Assembly (NCBI GenBank): GCA_964504335.1
Contig: CAZDET010000071.1
Coordinates: 1 to 22,792, forward strand
DNA from: CAZDET01 sp964504335
GTDB lineage: Bacteria > Bacteroidota > Bacteroidia > Chitinophagales > Saprospiraceae
Length of the DNA stretch: 22,792 nucleotides
Direction: 5' to 3'
Below are positions 16,048-22,663 of this stretch, piece after piece. Each line of letters opens with the position of its first letter. Position 1 is the first letter of the stretch. A program made the position numbers and the translations under genes. Below the pieces are notes generated by a model, which was not told where the DNA came from, searched no databases, and saw only the letters and a list, made by a program, of their open reading frames with translations.

Positions 16048-17679
16048 TTAGTCCTGTGGCTCGACGAACAAGAGGCTGTGAAACCCGCCGTATTGATCGG
16101 GTTCGCGGAAGAGGTTGCGCTGATCCGGTATCCAGGTTTGGCCGTCGATGACGAATTTGTAGGGATACTTGCCTACCGCAGGCAGGGGTAGTCCGGTCTC
16201 CCAAAAATGATGTTCGGAGGTGGGCTGCATTTCCGTGGGTTGCCAGTTGTTGAAAGCGCCGGCGAGCTGGATGCGCTGCGCGTCTTCTTCGTGGCAGCGA
16301 AAGGTGACCCGGCGATTTCGGTAATCGATGATGGGGCTAAAGGAGTGGAAAAAATCGTGGTGATCGTCATCGGCCCGCATAATGGCACCCTGGGGGTGAA
16401 CGACGCCGAACCCTTGGCGGGAGGTGGGGAAATTGGGGAGCTTCCGAGCCGTTTCCAGCAGCATTTCGCGCACGGCAGCGGCCGTTAATTGTGGATTGGC
16501 TTCCAGCATTTGGGCGATCACGCCGCACACGATGGGCGCGGCAAAAGAGGTGCCGTCTGAATGTTGATAATCTGGGCTCAGGTATTTACTGCTATCTAAA
16601 TACGCATTCACGGCATCATCTATTTGAGCCGGAGGTTGCGTCAATATGGAAGACTGCAATGGAAATCGGTACCACAGGTTAGCTGCTACATTCGGGCGGA
16701 AGCGATTGCTGGCGTGCTGCACGGTGAACAGCCCTTCGGCCTCCCGTTGGGCAGCGGTTCCTGGCAAAATGGGGGCGGGCACCCAGATGGCGGGTGCAAT
16801 AAGTTCGGGTTTATAGGTGAAATCGGCTGTCGGCCCAAAGGTGGAATGATAGAGCGAGTGCCCGGAAGGGTGGAGGGTGTTCGCGTCATTTAGGCCGCCT
16901 ACGGTAATGGCGTGTGGAATATTGGCCGGGGCTTTCAGGGAGGCCTGGGTTTCGTTGCCCGCTGCCGCTACGACATTGATGCCGGCTTCTACCAGTTGTT
17001 CCACAAGGCGGCCCAGGGGATTTTCCCGATAGGGTAGTGCCTGATCGTCGGTAACGGAAAGATTGATGATGCGAATACCGTATTCTTCGTGATGATCGAG
17101 CACCCACTGCAGCGCTGCCTGAATGGCGGAGCCGGAGATGCTGCCCTGTGCGTCCATGACTTTGATCAGCACCAATTGCGCATCCGGAGCAAGGCTTCGG
17201 TAGTAACCACCGGAAAGCGTGCCGTTGCCAGCCCCGACCACGGATGTCATCGTGCCGTGCCAGCTATGGGGATGCGGCTTGATCCATTCCGGATGCTCCT
17301 CCTGATCTGGATGGTGGATATCGTGCGTTTTGACGATTCGGTTGGTTGGCTGGGTGAGGTCGGGATGCAACTGAAAGCCACTATCGATGAAGCACATGGT
17401 CACCCCCTTGCCGGTGAACTGAGAGGGGGTACCCAAGCGTTGAGGAATGGGTAAGACCCAGTAACTACCGATGTGGGTAGCCAATCCTCTTTCCTGTGTG
17501 TCCATGGCATCCCGCATCCCCGACAGTTGTGCCTGATCGACGCAGCGGGAACAAGCGCCCTGCGACGGATGCCAATGGTCCGCATCTTTCGAGAGAGCCG
17601 TTATTATATCGATATCCAACTCTTCGTGAAAATGGGTAATTAAGGGACCGTTATCTTGATTACAAATTGGGCAGCGCAT
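16048..17679 (-). CDS. Subtilisin-like serine protease with N-terminal zinc-ribbon-like and C-terminal AMPK/CBM48-like domains
   Basis: A 543-residue protein. Residues 1-50 carry a CxxC...CxxC arrangement (Cys3, Cys6, Cys43, Cys46) like a zinc ribbon. Residues 85-430 form an S8 peptidase: catalytic Asp99 (FIDSG), His141 (SWHGTM), oxyanion Asn242 (AAAGNE) and Ser378 (SDGTSFAAP). Residues about 455-543 match the glycogen-binding-like fold of AMPK-beta/CBM48: VTFRCHEEDA, IQLAGAFNNWQP, YPYKFVIDGQTW, then a final strand. There is no signal peptide and no evident prodomain, so an intracellular protease is likely. The carbohydrate-type domain may bind a glucan or act as a protein-contact module. It is convergent with the LRR gene. 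All triad residues are intact, so it should be active. Confidence 0.88.
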   Translation of the reverse strand: MRCPICNQDNGPLITHFHEELDIDIITALSKDADHWHPSQGACSRCVDQAQLSGMRDAMDTQERGLATHIGSYWVLPIPQRLGTPSQFTGKGVTMCFIDSGFQLHPDLTQPTNRIVKTHDIHHPDQEEHPEWIKPHPHSWHGTMTSVVGAGNGTLSGGYYRSLAPDAQLVLIKVMDAQGSISGSAIQAALQWVLDHHEEYGIRIINLSVTDDQALPYRENPLGRLVEQLVEAGINVVAAAGNETQASLKAPANIPHAITVGGLNDANTLHPSGHSLYHSTFGPTADFTYKPELIAPAIWVPAPILPGTAAQREAEGLFTVQHASNRFRPNVAANLWYRFPLQSSILTQPPAQIDDAVNAYLDSSKYLSPDYQHSDGTSFAAPIVCGVIAQMLEANPQLTAAAVREMLLETARKLPNFPTSRQGFGVVHPQGAIMRADDDHHDFFHSFSPIIDYRNRRVTFRCHEEDAQRIQLAGAFNNWQPTEMQPTSEHHFWETGLPLPAVGKYPYKFVIDGQTWIPDQRNLFREPDQYGGFHSLLFVEPQD

Positions 17680-17700
17680 ATCCTACAGTTATTACAGCCT

Positions 17701-17729
17701 CAAAGATCGATAATCTCCCGCGGAGCAAA
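17701..17729 (-). promoter_or_regulatory. Candidate promoter of the subtilase gene
   Basis: On the minus strand TTTG (17729-17726), 17 bases, then GATCTTTG (17708-17701), one mismatch from TAnnTTTG. Spacing is slightly shorter than the usual 19. The predicted leader is only about 15 bases before the ATG at 17679. Confidence 0.35.
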
Positions 17730-17758
17730 TGGGAATTAGGTAACACCTTGAGTAAAAA

Positions 17759-18031
17759 ATGGAATCAACCGAACCACTACGTGCCTTAATCGAACGCTTA
17801 CCGGAAGGCTACTCCGAAGGCATCTACCGCGGTGCTCGCTACGGTATCACCCGCCAAACCTTTAACGAAGGCCGTTCTTTCAAGATCTACGCGGAAGAAC
17901 TAGGCGGCACGGATTTCGTCAGCCTCAATTATTACATCACCCAACAGGCGGATCGCCTGAAGCCCTGTGAGATGCCGGAGCAGAAGGTGGCGGATTTTTT
18001 GCGGGGGGTGCGTTTGCTCCCCGTAGTATAA
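17759..18031 (+). CDS. Small conserved hypothetical protein
   Basis: A 90-residue soluble protein with no signal peptide or membrane segment. It contains GYSEGIYRGARYGITRQTF, KIYAEELGGTDFVSLNYYIT and LKPCEMPEQKVADFL. The composition and even spread of aromatic and glycine residues suggest a compact alpha/beta domain. Similar small Bacteroidota proteins are, as I recall, sometimes labelled peptide methionine sulfoxide reductase, but the GCFW active site of MsrA is absent, so that function is not supported. The single Cys sits in KPCEMP. It is divergent from the subtilase (79 bp between starts) and followed at about 30 bp by a half copy of the interspersed repeat. Function unknown. Confidence 0.72.
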   Translation: MESTEPLRALIERLPEGYSEGIYRGARYGITRQTFNEGRSFKIYAEELGGTDFVSLNYYITQQADRLKPCEMPEQKVADFLRGVRLLPVV

Positions 18032-18060
18032 AGGCCTCGGGAATTCGTTATATTTCCTTC

Positions 18061-18090
18061 TTTGTCGACCACGAAAATTGTCAGAGAACC
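18061..18090. repeat. Interspersed palindromic repeat, copy C (half element)
   Basis: TTTGTCGACCACGAAAATTG followed by TCAGAGAACC. It matches the right arm of the 9241-9341 element over about 30 bp, with one change to G also found in that element's left arm. No matching left arm is seen upstream. It lies between the small conserved gene and the truncated Uma2 remnant. Confidence 0.6.
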
Positions 18091-18100
18091 TCATATTTAA

Positions 18101-18123
18101 GAGATGCTAACATAGCATCTCTA
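18101..18123. repeat. 10-bp perfect inverted repeat
   Basis: The left arm is GAGATGCTA preceded by A at 18100, the loop is ACA at 18110-18112, and the right arm is TAGCATCTCT at 18113-18122: a perfect 10-bp stem. It lies at the 5' edge of the Uma2 remnant, just before the duplicated 55-bp stretch. There is no T tract, so a terminator is doubtful; it may be a scar of rearrangement or a stable hairpin that affected assembly. Confidence 0.5.
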
Positions 18124-18125
18124 AG

Positions 18126-18335
18126 CTATGTATTGATCGATCAGGAGCAACCCTATGTGGAAGTTTGGTACCGACAGCCGNNNNNNNNNNNNNNNNNNNN
18201 NNNNNNNNNNNNNNNNNNNNNNNNNNNNNNNNNNNNNNNNNNNNNNNNNNNNNNNNNNNNNNNNNNNNNNNNNNNNNNNNCTATGTATTGATCGATCAGG
18301 AGCAACCCTATGTGGAAGTTTGGTACCGACAGCCG
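18126..18335. other. 100-N scaffold gap flanked by identical 55-bp sequences
   Basis: Bases 18181-18280 are N. The 55 bases before (18126-18180) and after (18281-18335) are identical, starting CTATGTATTGATCGATCAGG. An exact 55-base overlap at a round-number gap is what de Bruijn assemblers using k=55 leave when two graph-adjacent contigs are scaffolded without merging. The repeat is therefore probably not real, though a hidden repeat copy in the gap cannot be excluded. Confidence 0.85.
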
Positions 18336-18528
18336 GGCCTGGATTTGTGGCGCATTGAAACCTCGGAGGGATACGAGGCTACAATTCGGCTTCAATCTCT
18401 CGAGCTCACGTTCTCGCTAGCGGAAATCTACGCTACGGTTCGCTCCAGATTGAAGGAGTGACAAAAGGCTGATTAATCGGGGGAACCTTGGTTGAAACAA
18501 ATTGTTTTAATTAGGCAATTTGTACAAC

Positions 18529-19509
18529 ATGTCATCCCCACTCGACACCATTGTTTCGCTCTTTTCGGATTATCGCTCGGTGCGGCCATTGCGCAGCATT
18601 CCACTGCTCGAATGGTTGCAATCGGATGCCTTTGCGCCGCAGGTAAACCGCATTCGCTCCACTTCCGATAAGCGGGCACGCGATCGCCTGAAAGCGCAAC
18701 TGCCGGCCATCACGCCTTCCGGCGTTTTCGAGCGGCGCAGTGCTAAAGGATTGATCCGGCACAGCGGTCTGATTCAGATCGATATTGACGAAAAGGAAAA
18801 TGGGCAATTGCCCGAATACGATAACCTGCCGAATATACTGGCCGATTTCCCCTGGTTGGCCTATTTGGGGCGCTCCGTTTCCGGACGTGGTTGGTGGGGG
18901 TTGGTGCCCATCAGTGATCCGTCCAGGCATCGGGACCATTTTCGGGCACTAGTGCACGTATTTCGAGAGCAGGGTATCCAGTTGGATCGCCTGCCGGCAA
19001 ATGTGGCTTCGCTGCGGGGGTATAGCTACGATCCGAACGCTTACTTCAACTTCCGGGCGGAGCCGTTTACGGAGGTGCGGGAAAGGCATCGACCATTCGC
19101 TGAGAATCCTCCGATCTTGAATTGGTGGGAAATCCGACGCATGGAGCGCTTCGTGCGCCAGATCGAACGCCGGGAAATCGACTTGACGTCGGATTACCAC
19201 CACTGGTTTGCCCTCGCCTCCGCCTTCGCCAATCATTTCGGCGAAGCCGGGCGAGAATATTTTCATCGGTTGAGCCAGTTTTATCCCGACTACCGGCCCG
19301 CCGAAACGGATGCCCTGTTCGATTCCGTCAGCCGCAACTCCTACGATTACAGCCTCGGTACCTTTTATTATCTGTGTCAACAACACGGTATCCACCAACG
19401 CCCGCCCACTAGCCGACGCAAGCGGCGGCCCTGGAATCGGCAGTTGCGCTTTCGTTTCCCCAGGGGAGCACCGGAGAAAAGCTCAAGTACCAAAAGACGG
19501 AAGCACTAG
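18529..19509 (+). CDS. Stand-alone BT4734-like (VirE-N) primase with PriCT-2-like domain
   Basis: A 326-residue protein. Residues 45-175 match the BT4734/VirE N-terminal family, a branch of archaeo-eukaryotic primases: LPAITPSGVFERR, HSGLIQIDID with metal-type Asp85 and Asp87, GRSVSGRGWWGLVPI (116-128) as the nucleotide-binding motif, and LRGYSYDPNAYFN with Asp168. Residues 205-285 resemble a PriCT-2 primase C-terminal domain (DYHHWFALASAFANHFGEAGREYFHRLSQFYP). The tail (290-326) is very basic and probably binds nucleic acid. Homologues are usually fused to, or next to, a helicase of a mobile element; none is present here, so it may be a remnant or domesticated enzyme. The ATG at 18529 is preferred over a TTG three codons upstream. 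Confidence 0.8.
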   Translation: MSSPLDTIVSLFSDYRSVRPLRSIPLLEWLQSDAFAPQVNRIRSTSDKRARDRLKAQLPAITPSGVFERRSAKGLIRHSGLIQIDIDEKENGQLPEYDNLPNILADFPWLAYLGRSVSGRGWWGLVPISDPSRHRDHFRALVHVFREQGIQLDRLPANVASLRGYSYDPNAYFNFRAEPFTEVRERHRPFAENPPILNWWEIRRMERFVRQIERREIDLTSDYHHWFALASAFANHFGEAGREYFHRLSQFYPDYRPAETDALFDSVSRNSYDYSLGTFYYLCQQHGIHQRPPTSRRKRRPWNRQLRFRFPRGAPEKSSSTKRRKH

Positions 19510-19549
19510 CTGAACTCCGTACCTTCAGAAATGGAGTACGAGCTTCGAT

Positions 19550-20125
19550 TTAGGCGCGTTGAGTCGCCAGTATCGGAAAGCGTACCTGGAACCACTCAAA
19601 GGCACCGAACATCACGGCTCCGTAGAGCAATGTGCCATAGAGGAAGTTGAGCTCGAAAGGAATGGCCGCAGCCAGGCAGGCCCACCAGCCGGCCCAGGTC
19701 ATTGGGTACATGGTGCCACTAAGGAAAACCCCCAAATCCGTCACGATCCAATGAATCAAAACTGCCAACAAGCTGGCTCCGAGGAAACGCGGTGCCGTAC
19801 GCAATTGCCCCAGTAGGCCTCTTCCAACCAATACCATCAGGGCGAAGGCTCCATATACCCAGAGCATGCCGTCGTAGAAAAAAGTCCACTCTCCGATGTA
19901 GACGTATCGGCTGAGGAGCATATCCCCAATCCAGAGCGCAAGCAGTGGGAATAGAAAAGCTTTGCCATTTCGGAAGTAGGCTCCTCCGAAGAGCGCCATT
20001 GCTCCAATGGGTGTGAAGTTGGCTAATACGCCCACAGAGTCATTGGTGGTAATCCAGAGCCGGCTGGCCACCATAATCAGGATGAACAGCAGTAAGATGC
20101 TTAGGCGAAGTTGGTTTGGTTTCAT
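19550..20125 (-). CDS. DUF6580-like integral membrane protein, probably linked to cobalamin
   Basis: A 191-residue protein with about five hydrophobic segments (near residues 8-25, 35-50, 58-72, 88-105, 118-140, 155-180). Notable strings are NFTPIGAMALFGGAYF, PLLALWIGDMLLS and LNFLYGTLLYGAVMFG. This is the family (DUF6580, sometimes ECF-transporter-like) commonly found beside TonB receptors under B12 riboswitches in Bacteroidota. It starts 21 bp after the BtuB-like stop on the same strand, so it is expected in the same riboswitch-controlled transcript. It may be a substrate-binding membrane subunit for cobalamin or a precursor; no ATPase is present in the window. The family link is from memory. 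Confidence 0.72.
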   Translation of the reverse strand: MKPNQLRLSILLLFILIMVASRLWITTNDSVGVLANFTPIGAMALFGGAYFRNGKAFLFPLLALWIGDMLLSRYVYIGEWTFFYDGMLWVYGAFALMVLVGRGLLGQLRTAPRFLGASLLAVLIHWIVTDLGVFLSGTMYPMTWAGWWACLAAAIPFELNFLYGTLLYGAVMFGAFEWFQVRFPILATQRA

Positions 20126-20146
20126 TCTATCTTCTTGTTTTTATCA

Positions 20147-22042
20147 TCAAAATCGAAAACGTACGCCCCCCAGTATATTAAATCCGAGGTTATTAAACCC
20201 AACCACCTCGGAAAAATCGGCATCGAGAACGTTCTTGACATCGGCAAAAATCGTGAAACGATCCGACAATAGTTGGTATTCGGCGTAAAGATTTAACAAT
20301 ACGTAGGCGTCGAGGGTTACCTCGCTGGGCGCGAAGGTGACCGGATCGAAGAATAGATCGGTCCGCTCGCCGATATATTGGGCGTTTGCCGATACGAACA
20401 GGGCTTCAGTAGGCTGGAAACCGGCAAACACCTGAAAGCTGTGCTCGGGCCGGCGGAGGAGGTTGTTGAAGGTCGTATCCTGCCCCGTGCCGGAGGGGGT
20501 AGTTACCTCTCCGGTGACGTAGGTGTATTGTGCCCTTAGCTGCAAGGCCTCCAAAACCTGCCAGTTCAACTCGATCTCCAGGCCCTGGTCGTTTTGTTCG
20601 TCCTGATTGAAAAAGCCCGTCGCAAAGTTAAAAGCGATGACGTCCTCTAGCTGGCGATTGAAGTAGGTAGCCCGGCCGAAGAGATCGCCCGTAGCGGTGC
20701 CGTATTGCAGCCCCAATTCAACCGATTGGCTCGTTTGCGGATCGAGATCCGGATTTGCGCCGAACGGACCGAAGAGCTGCGACAGGGTAGGGGCCTTAAA
20801 ACCGGTGGTGAAATTGCCGAATACCTTGAAGTCATCGATCAGCCAGTAGCCCGCCGCCACCGACACGTTGGAATTGGAGCCAAACGAGGAGTGGTTGTTG
20901 TAGCGATAGCCCACTTCTGCGTGCAATCGGTTATTGGGGCTGTACAGCAGCGTCAGGTAGGGGCTGACGATTGACTCCGTCGGATCGACCTCCGTGCCAC
21001 TATCGCCGATGAGCTGAAAGGATTGAAAGTTGGCACCCACCAAAGCTTCGAGCTGCTTACCCAGAGGTACATTGGCATAGGCGTCGACTTGATGAAAGCG
21101 GCCTTCGAAGGTACTTAAGCCGAAGACATCGTCGAAAATTCGATCCGTATTCGTGTAGCTATAGTTGAGATTGGCCCGCACACCGGGGGTATTCAACTGA
21201 ACCATCGCTCCGGTATTCAGCACCTCTCCTTCAAAGCGATTATCGGCATCGGTGAAAGCCCCACCGTCGTAATCGCCATCGAAATCGGTGTAGCGGAAAA
21301 ACGGCTGAATCCGCAATTGCTCGGTGACCGCCACGCCCAGATTAGCCTGGATGCCCAGTTGCTCGAAGCCATCGTCGTCAAAATCGGCGCGGTCATCTTC
21401 GGGGCGGGCTTCCGAAATCCCATCGGTAGAATTGCGCGTAACGTTGACATTGTAATCGAAGATCGACGCTTGCCCGTTTACGCCAGCCGTTGCATTCAGG
21501 GTATTGAGCGAGCCATAGGCCGCATTCCCGTACACGCCGAAGGGCCGCTCGCCCGATTTTCGGGTGATCAGGTTGACCACCCCCGCAATTGCGTCCGAGC
21601 CGTACAGCGTCGATTGGCTCCCTTTCAGGATTTCGATGCGTTCGATTTGTGCCAGCGGCAATAGTCGTAGATCAATTGCTCCACCCGGCCCGGAAGGATC
21701 GACGATCGGCTGCCCGTCGATGAGCAGGAGGGTCAGGTCGTTGGTAGCCCCTCGCAGGAACAGGCTTTTATCCTTACTCGGATTGCTGTAGGCCCCATTG
21801 ACAATGAACCCGGCTTGCTCCTGGAGCAGCTGGGGCAGGTCCTTCCCCACATTTCGCTCGATGACCGAGCGCGGAATAATTTGTAGCGGTTTCGCCGTTT
21901 GCCGCAGCGGCGTCGGCGATTTGGCGGCGGTTACGACCACCGCGTCGGTGGTGACGGTATCGGCCACGACGGCATCCGATTGGGTGATCGCCCGAATCGT
22001 ACACAGTCCGAATACCGCCAGAAGAAGTGCTGATTTGCTCAT
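20147..22042 (-). CDS. TonB-dependent outer-membrane receptor, BtuB-like (cobalamin)
   Basis: A 631-residue receptor that should import cobalamin across the outer membrane using TonB energy. A signal peptide (MSKSALLLAVFGLCTIRAIT) precedes a TonB-box-like segment TDAVVVTAAK and a plug domain (about residues 40-160) with SLFLRGATNDLTLLLIDGQP and IERIEILKGSQSTLYGSDAI. A beta-barrel of many amphipathic strands follows, ending GVRFRF with the terminal Phe needed for insertion. Its length is close to E. coli BtuB. The start at 22042 is set by the signal peptide; the frame stays open upstream into the leader but that part is unlike protein. A cobalamin riboswitch lies 150 bases upstream, and the ATG lies in a hairpin stem. 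Together these make B12 the likely ligand. Confidence 0.9.
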   Translation of the reverse strand: MSKSALLLAVFGLCTIRAITQSDAVVADTVTTDAVVVTAAKSPTPLRQTAKPLQIIPRSVIERNVGKDLPQLLQEQAGFIVNGAYSNPSKDKSLFLRGATNDLTLLLIDGQPIVDPSGPGGAIDLRLLPLAQIERIEILKGSQSTLYGSDAIAGVVNLITRKSGERPFGVYGNAAYGSLNTLNATAGVNGQASIFDYNVNVTRNSTDGISEARPEDDRADFDDDGFEQLGIQANLGVAVTEQLRIQPFFRYTDFDGDYDGGAFTDADNRFEGEVLNTGAMVQLNTPGVRANLNYSYTNTDRIFDDVFGLSTFEGRFHQVDAYANVPLGKQLEALVGANFQSFQLIGDSGTEVDPTESIVSPYLTLLYSPNNRLHAEVGYRYNNHSSFGSNSNVSVAAGYWLIDDFKVFGNFTTGFKAPTLSQLFGPFGANPDLDPQTSQSVELGLQYGTATGDLFGRATYFNRQLEDVIAFNFATGFFNQDEQNDQGLEIELNWQVLEALQLRAQYTYVTGEVTTPSGTGQDTTFNNLLRRPEHSFQVFAGFQPTEALFVSANAQYIGERTDLFFDPVTFAPSEVTLDAYVLLNLYAEYQLLSDRFTIFADVKNVLDADFSEVVGFNNLGFNILGGVRFRF

Positions 22043-22070
22043 TTTTAAAGGTAATTGGATTAAAAATGAG
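22038..22070 (-). promoter_or_regulatory. Hairpin sequestering the receptor start codon
   Basis: On the minus strand CTCATTTTTAA (22070-22060), an 11-base loop, then TTAAAAATGAG (22048-22038): a perfect 11-bp stem. The receptor ATG (22042-22040) lies inside the 3' arm. It is well placed to be the expression platform for translational control by the upstream cobalamin riboswitch, hiding the start region. The structure is seen directly; the switching role is inferred. Confidence 0.5.
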
Positions 22071-22195
22071 GCACTCCGGTTGGCAGGCAAGTAGGCAAAC
22101 GATCGCGTACCCACACCAGGCAGCCACAGCCCCCCAGTCGGTACCGATCCCCTGCTTCTTGACTCTTTCACCCGAAAAGCCCGAAACGTACGCAA

Positions 22196-22360
22196 ATAGG
22201 CAGGTCTTCTGACTCGCTCCACATCCGGCCCCTTCCCATAGCCCGCAGGCTACAGTGGGTCTATCGCCGGATGCTGCTCCCAGAGCACACAGCAGCGGGG
22301 ACTGTCCCGGATTCGCACCGGGTTCCCTTTTAAGCGCGTATCGAAATACGTGCACCTACA
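22196..22360 (-). ncRNA. Cobalamin (B12) riboswitch
   Basis: Read on the minus strand, the conserved landmarks appear in order: a 5' GGTGCACG segment, GGGAACCCGGTGCGAATCCG forming the conserved hairpin, GGGACAGTCCCCGCTGCTGTG, the GGAAGGGGCCGG region, and the B12 box GAGTCAGAAGACCTGCC at the 3' end (22215-22199). The order, sequences and length of about 160 bases leave little doubt. It precedes the BtuB-like receptor and DUF6580 genes and should lower their expression when adenosyl- or other cobalamins are abundant. No strong intrinsic terminator follows it; a start-codon hairpin does, which points to translational control. Confidence 0.95.
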
Positions 22361-22368
22361 TGCAGCCA

Positions 22369-22376
22369 CCAAGGTA
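22369..22376 (-). promoter_or_regulatory. Candidate -7 element upstream of the cobalamin riboswitch
   Basis: TACCTTGG on the minus strand, one base from TAnnTTTG, placed to start a transcript just before the riboswitch. No convincing -33 TTTG is seen at the normal distance. Confidence 0.28.
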
Positions 22377-22454
22377 CACCTTTTTTGGAAGGCCGGAACT
22401 TTTCTTTGTCAGATGGCCTTTTTCGGTTATCTTTGCCGAGCCGAAAAAGAACGG

Positions 22455-22482
22455 TGAATATTGAATAGTGAATGGTGAATTT
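22455..22482. repeat. Four tandem TGAATnn heptamers
   Basis: TGAATAT, TGAATAG, TGAATGG and TGAATTT follow directly on each other at 22455-22482. This is a short tandem heptamer repeat of a kind often found between bacterial genes. It lies between the cobalamin leader and the tRNA-Pro gene; no function is evident. Confidence 0.6.
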
Positions 22483-22539
22483 TTTTACCCTTTCATGCAC
22501 CAAACCTCACACCCAAACCCACACTTCACACTACATTCA

Positions 22540-22614
22540 CGGGGTGTAGCGCAGCCCGGTTAGCGCGCGTCGTTCGGGACGACGAGGCCGGAGGTTCGAA
22601 TCCTCTCACCCCGA
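22540..22614 (+). tRNA. tRNA-Pro (anticodon CGG)
   Basis: The 75-base gene folds as a complete cloverleaf. Acceptor CGGGGTG pairs with CACCCCG (22607-22613), with discriminator A at 22614. The D arm is GCGC...GCGC. The anticodon stem CGTCG/CGACG encloses loop TTCGGGA with CGG at 22575-22577. The T arm is GGAGG-TTCGAAT-CCTCT. C1-G72 plus the GGG after position 34 are typical of tRNA-Pro. It reads CCG codons. CCA is not encoded. An intrinsic terminator follows directly. Confidence 0.95.
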
Positions 22615-22623
22615 CAATTGTTG

Positions 22624-22663
22624 AGTCTAACTTCTTGTTTTTCAAGTTGTTAGGCTTTTTTAT
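22624..22663 (+). terminator. Intrinsic terminator after tRNA-Pro
   Basis: AGTCTAAC-TT-CTTG, loop TTTTT, CAAG-TT-GTTAGGCT, followed at once by a T-rich run (22656-22668). The stem of about 12 pairs is interrupted by a TT/TT internal bulge and one G-T pair. It begins 9 bases after the tRNA end. Confidence 0.8.

Larger units (their letters stand above)
18091..18461 (+). pseudogene. Truncated Uma2 family nuclease, C-terminal remnant across an assembly gap
   Basis: Downstream of the gap the frame reads YVLIDQEQPYVEVWYRQPG, LWRIETSEGYEATIRL and SLELTFSLAEIYATVRSRLKE before a stop at 18461. This is the C-terminal part of the Uma2 (DUF820, PD-(D/E)XK-like) nuclease family, normally about 180-200 residues. 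The sequence left of the gap ends with the same 55 bases. If joined, the frame extends back through RDANIASLS, which also fits the family with small irregularities, to the repeat ending at 18090. No in-frame ATG or catalytic PD-(D/E)XK part is present. It is either a real 5' truncation or the missing part lies in the unknown gap. Most likely non-functional as shown. Confidence 0.55.

Noticed and set aside
17759..18031. Methionine sulfoxide reductase assignment for the 90-residue protein
   Set aside because: The GCFW active-site motif and the size of MsrA/MsrB are absent.
18126..18335. Two 55-bp direct repeats as a biological repeat or attachment site
   Set aside because: Their exact length and position at both edges of a 100-N gap fit an assembly overlap better.
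19514..19535. ACTCC...GGAGT inverted repeat between the primase and DUF6580 genes
   Set aside because: Five pairs around a 12-base loop and no T run; likely chance.
22043..22222. 60-codon N-terminal extension of the TonB receptor
   Set aside because: It would run through the leader and riboswitch and place the signal peptide internally.
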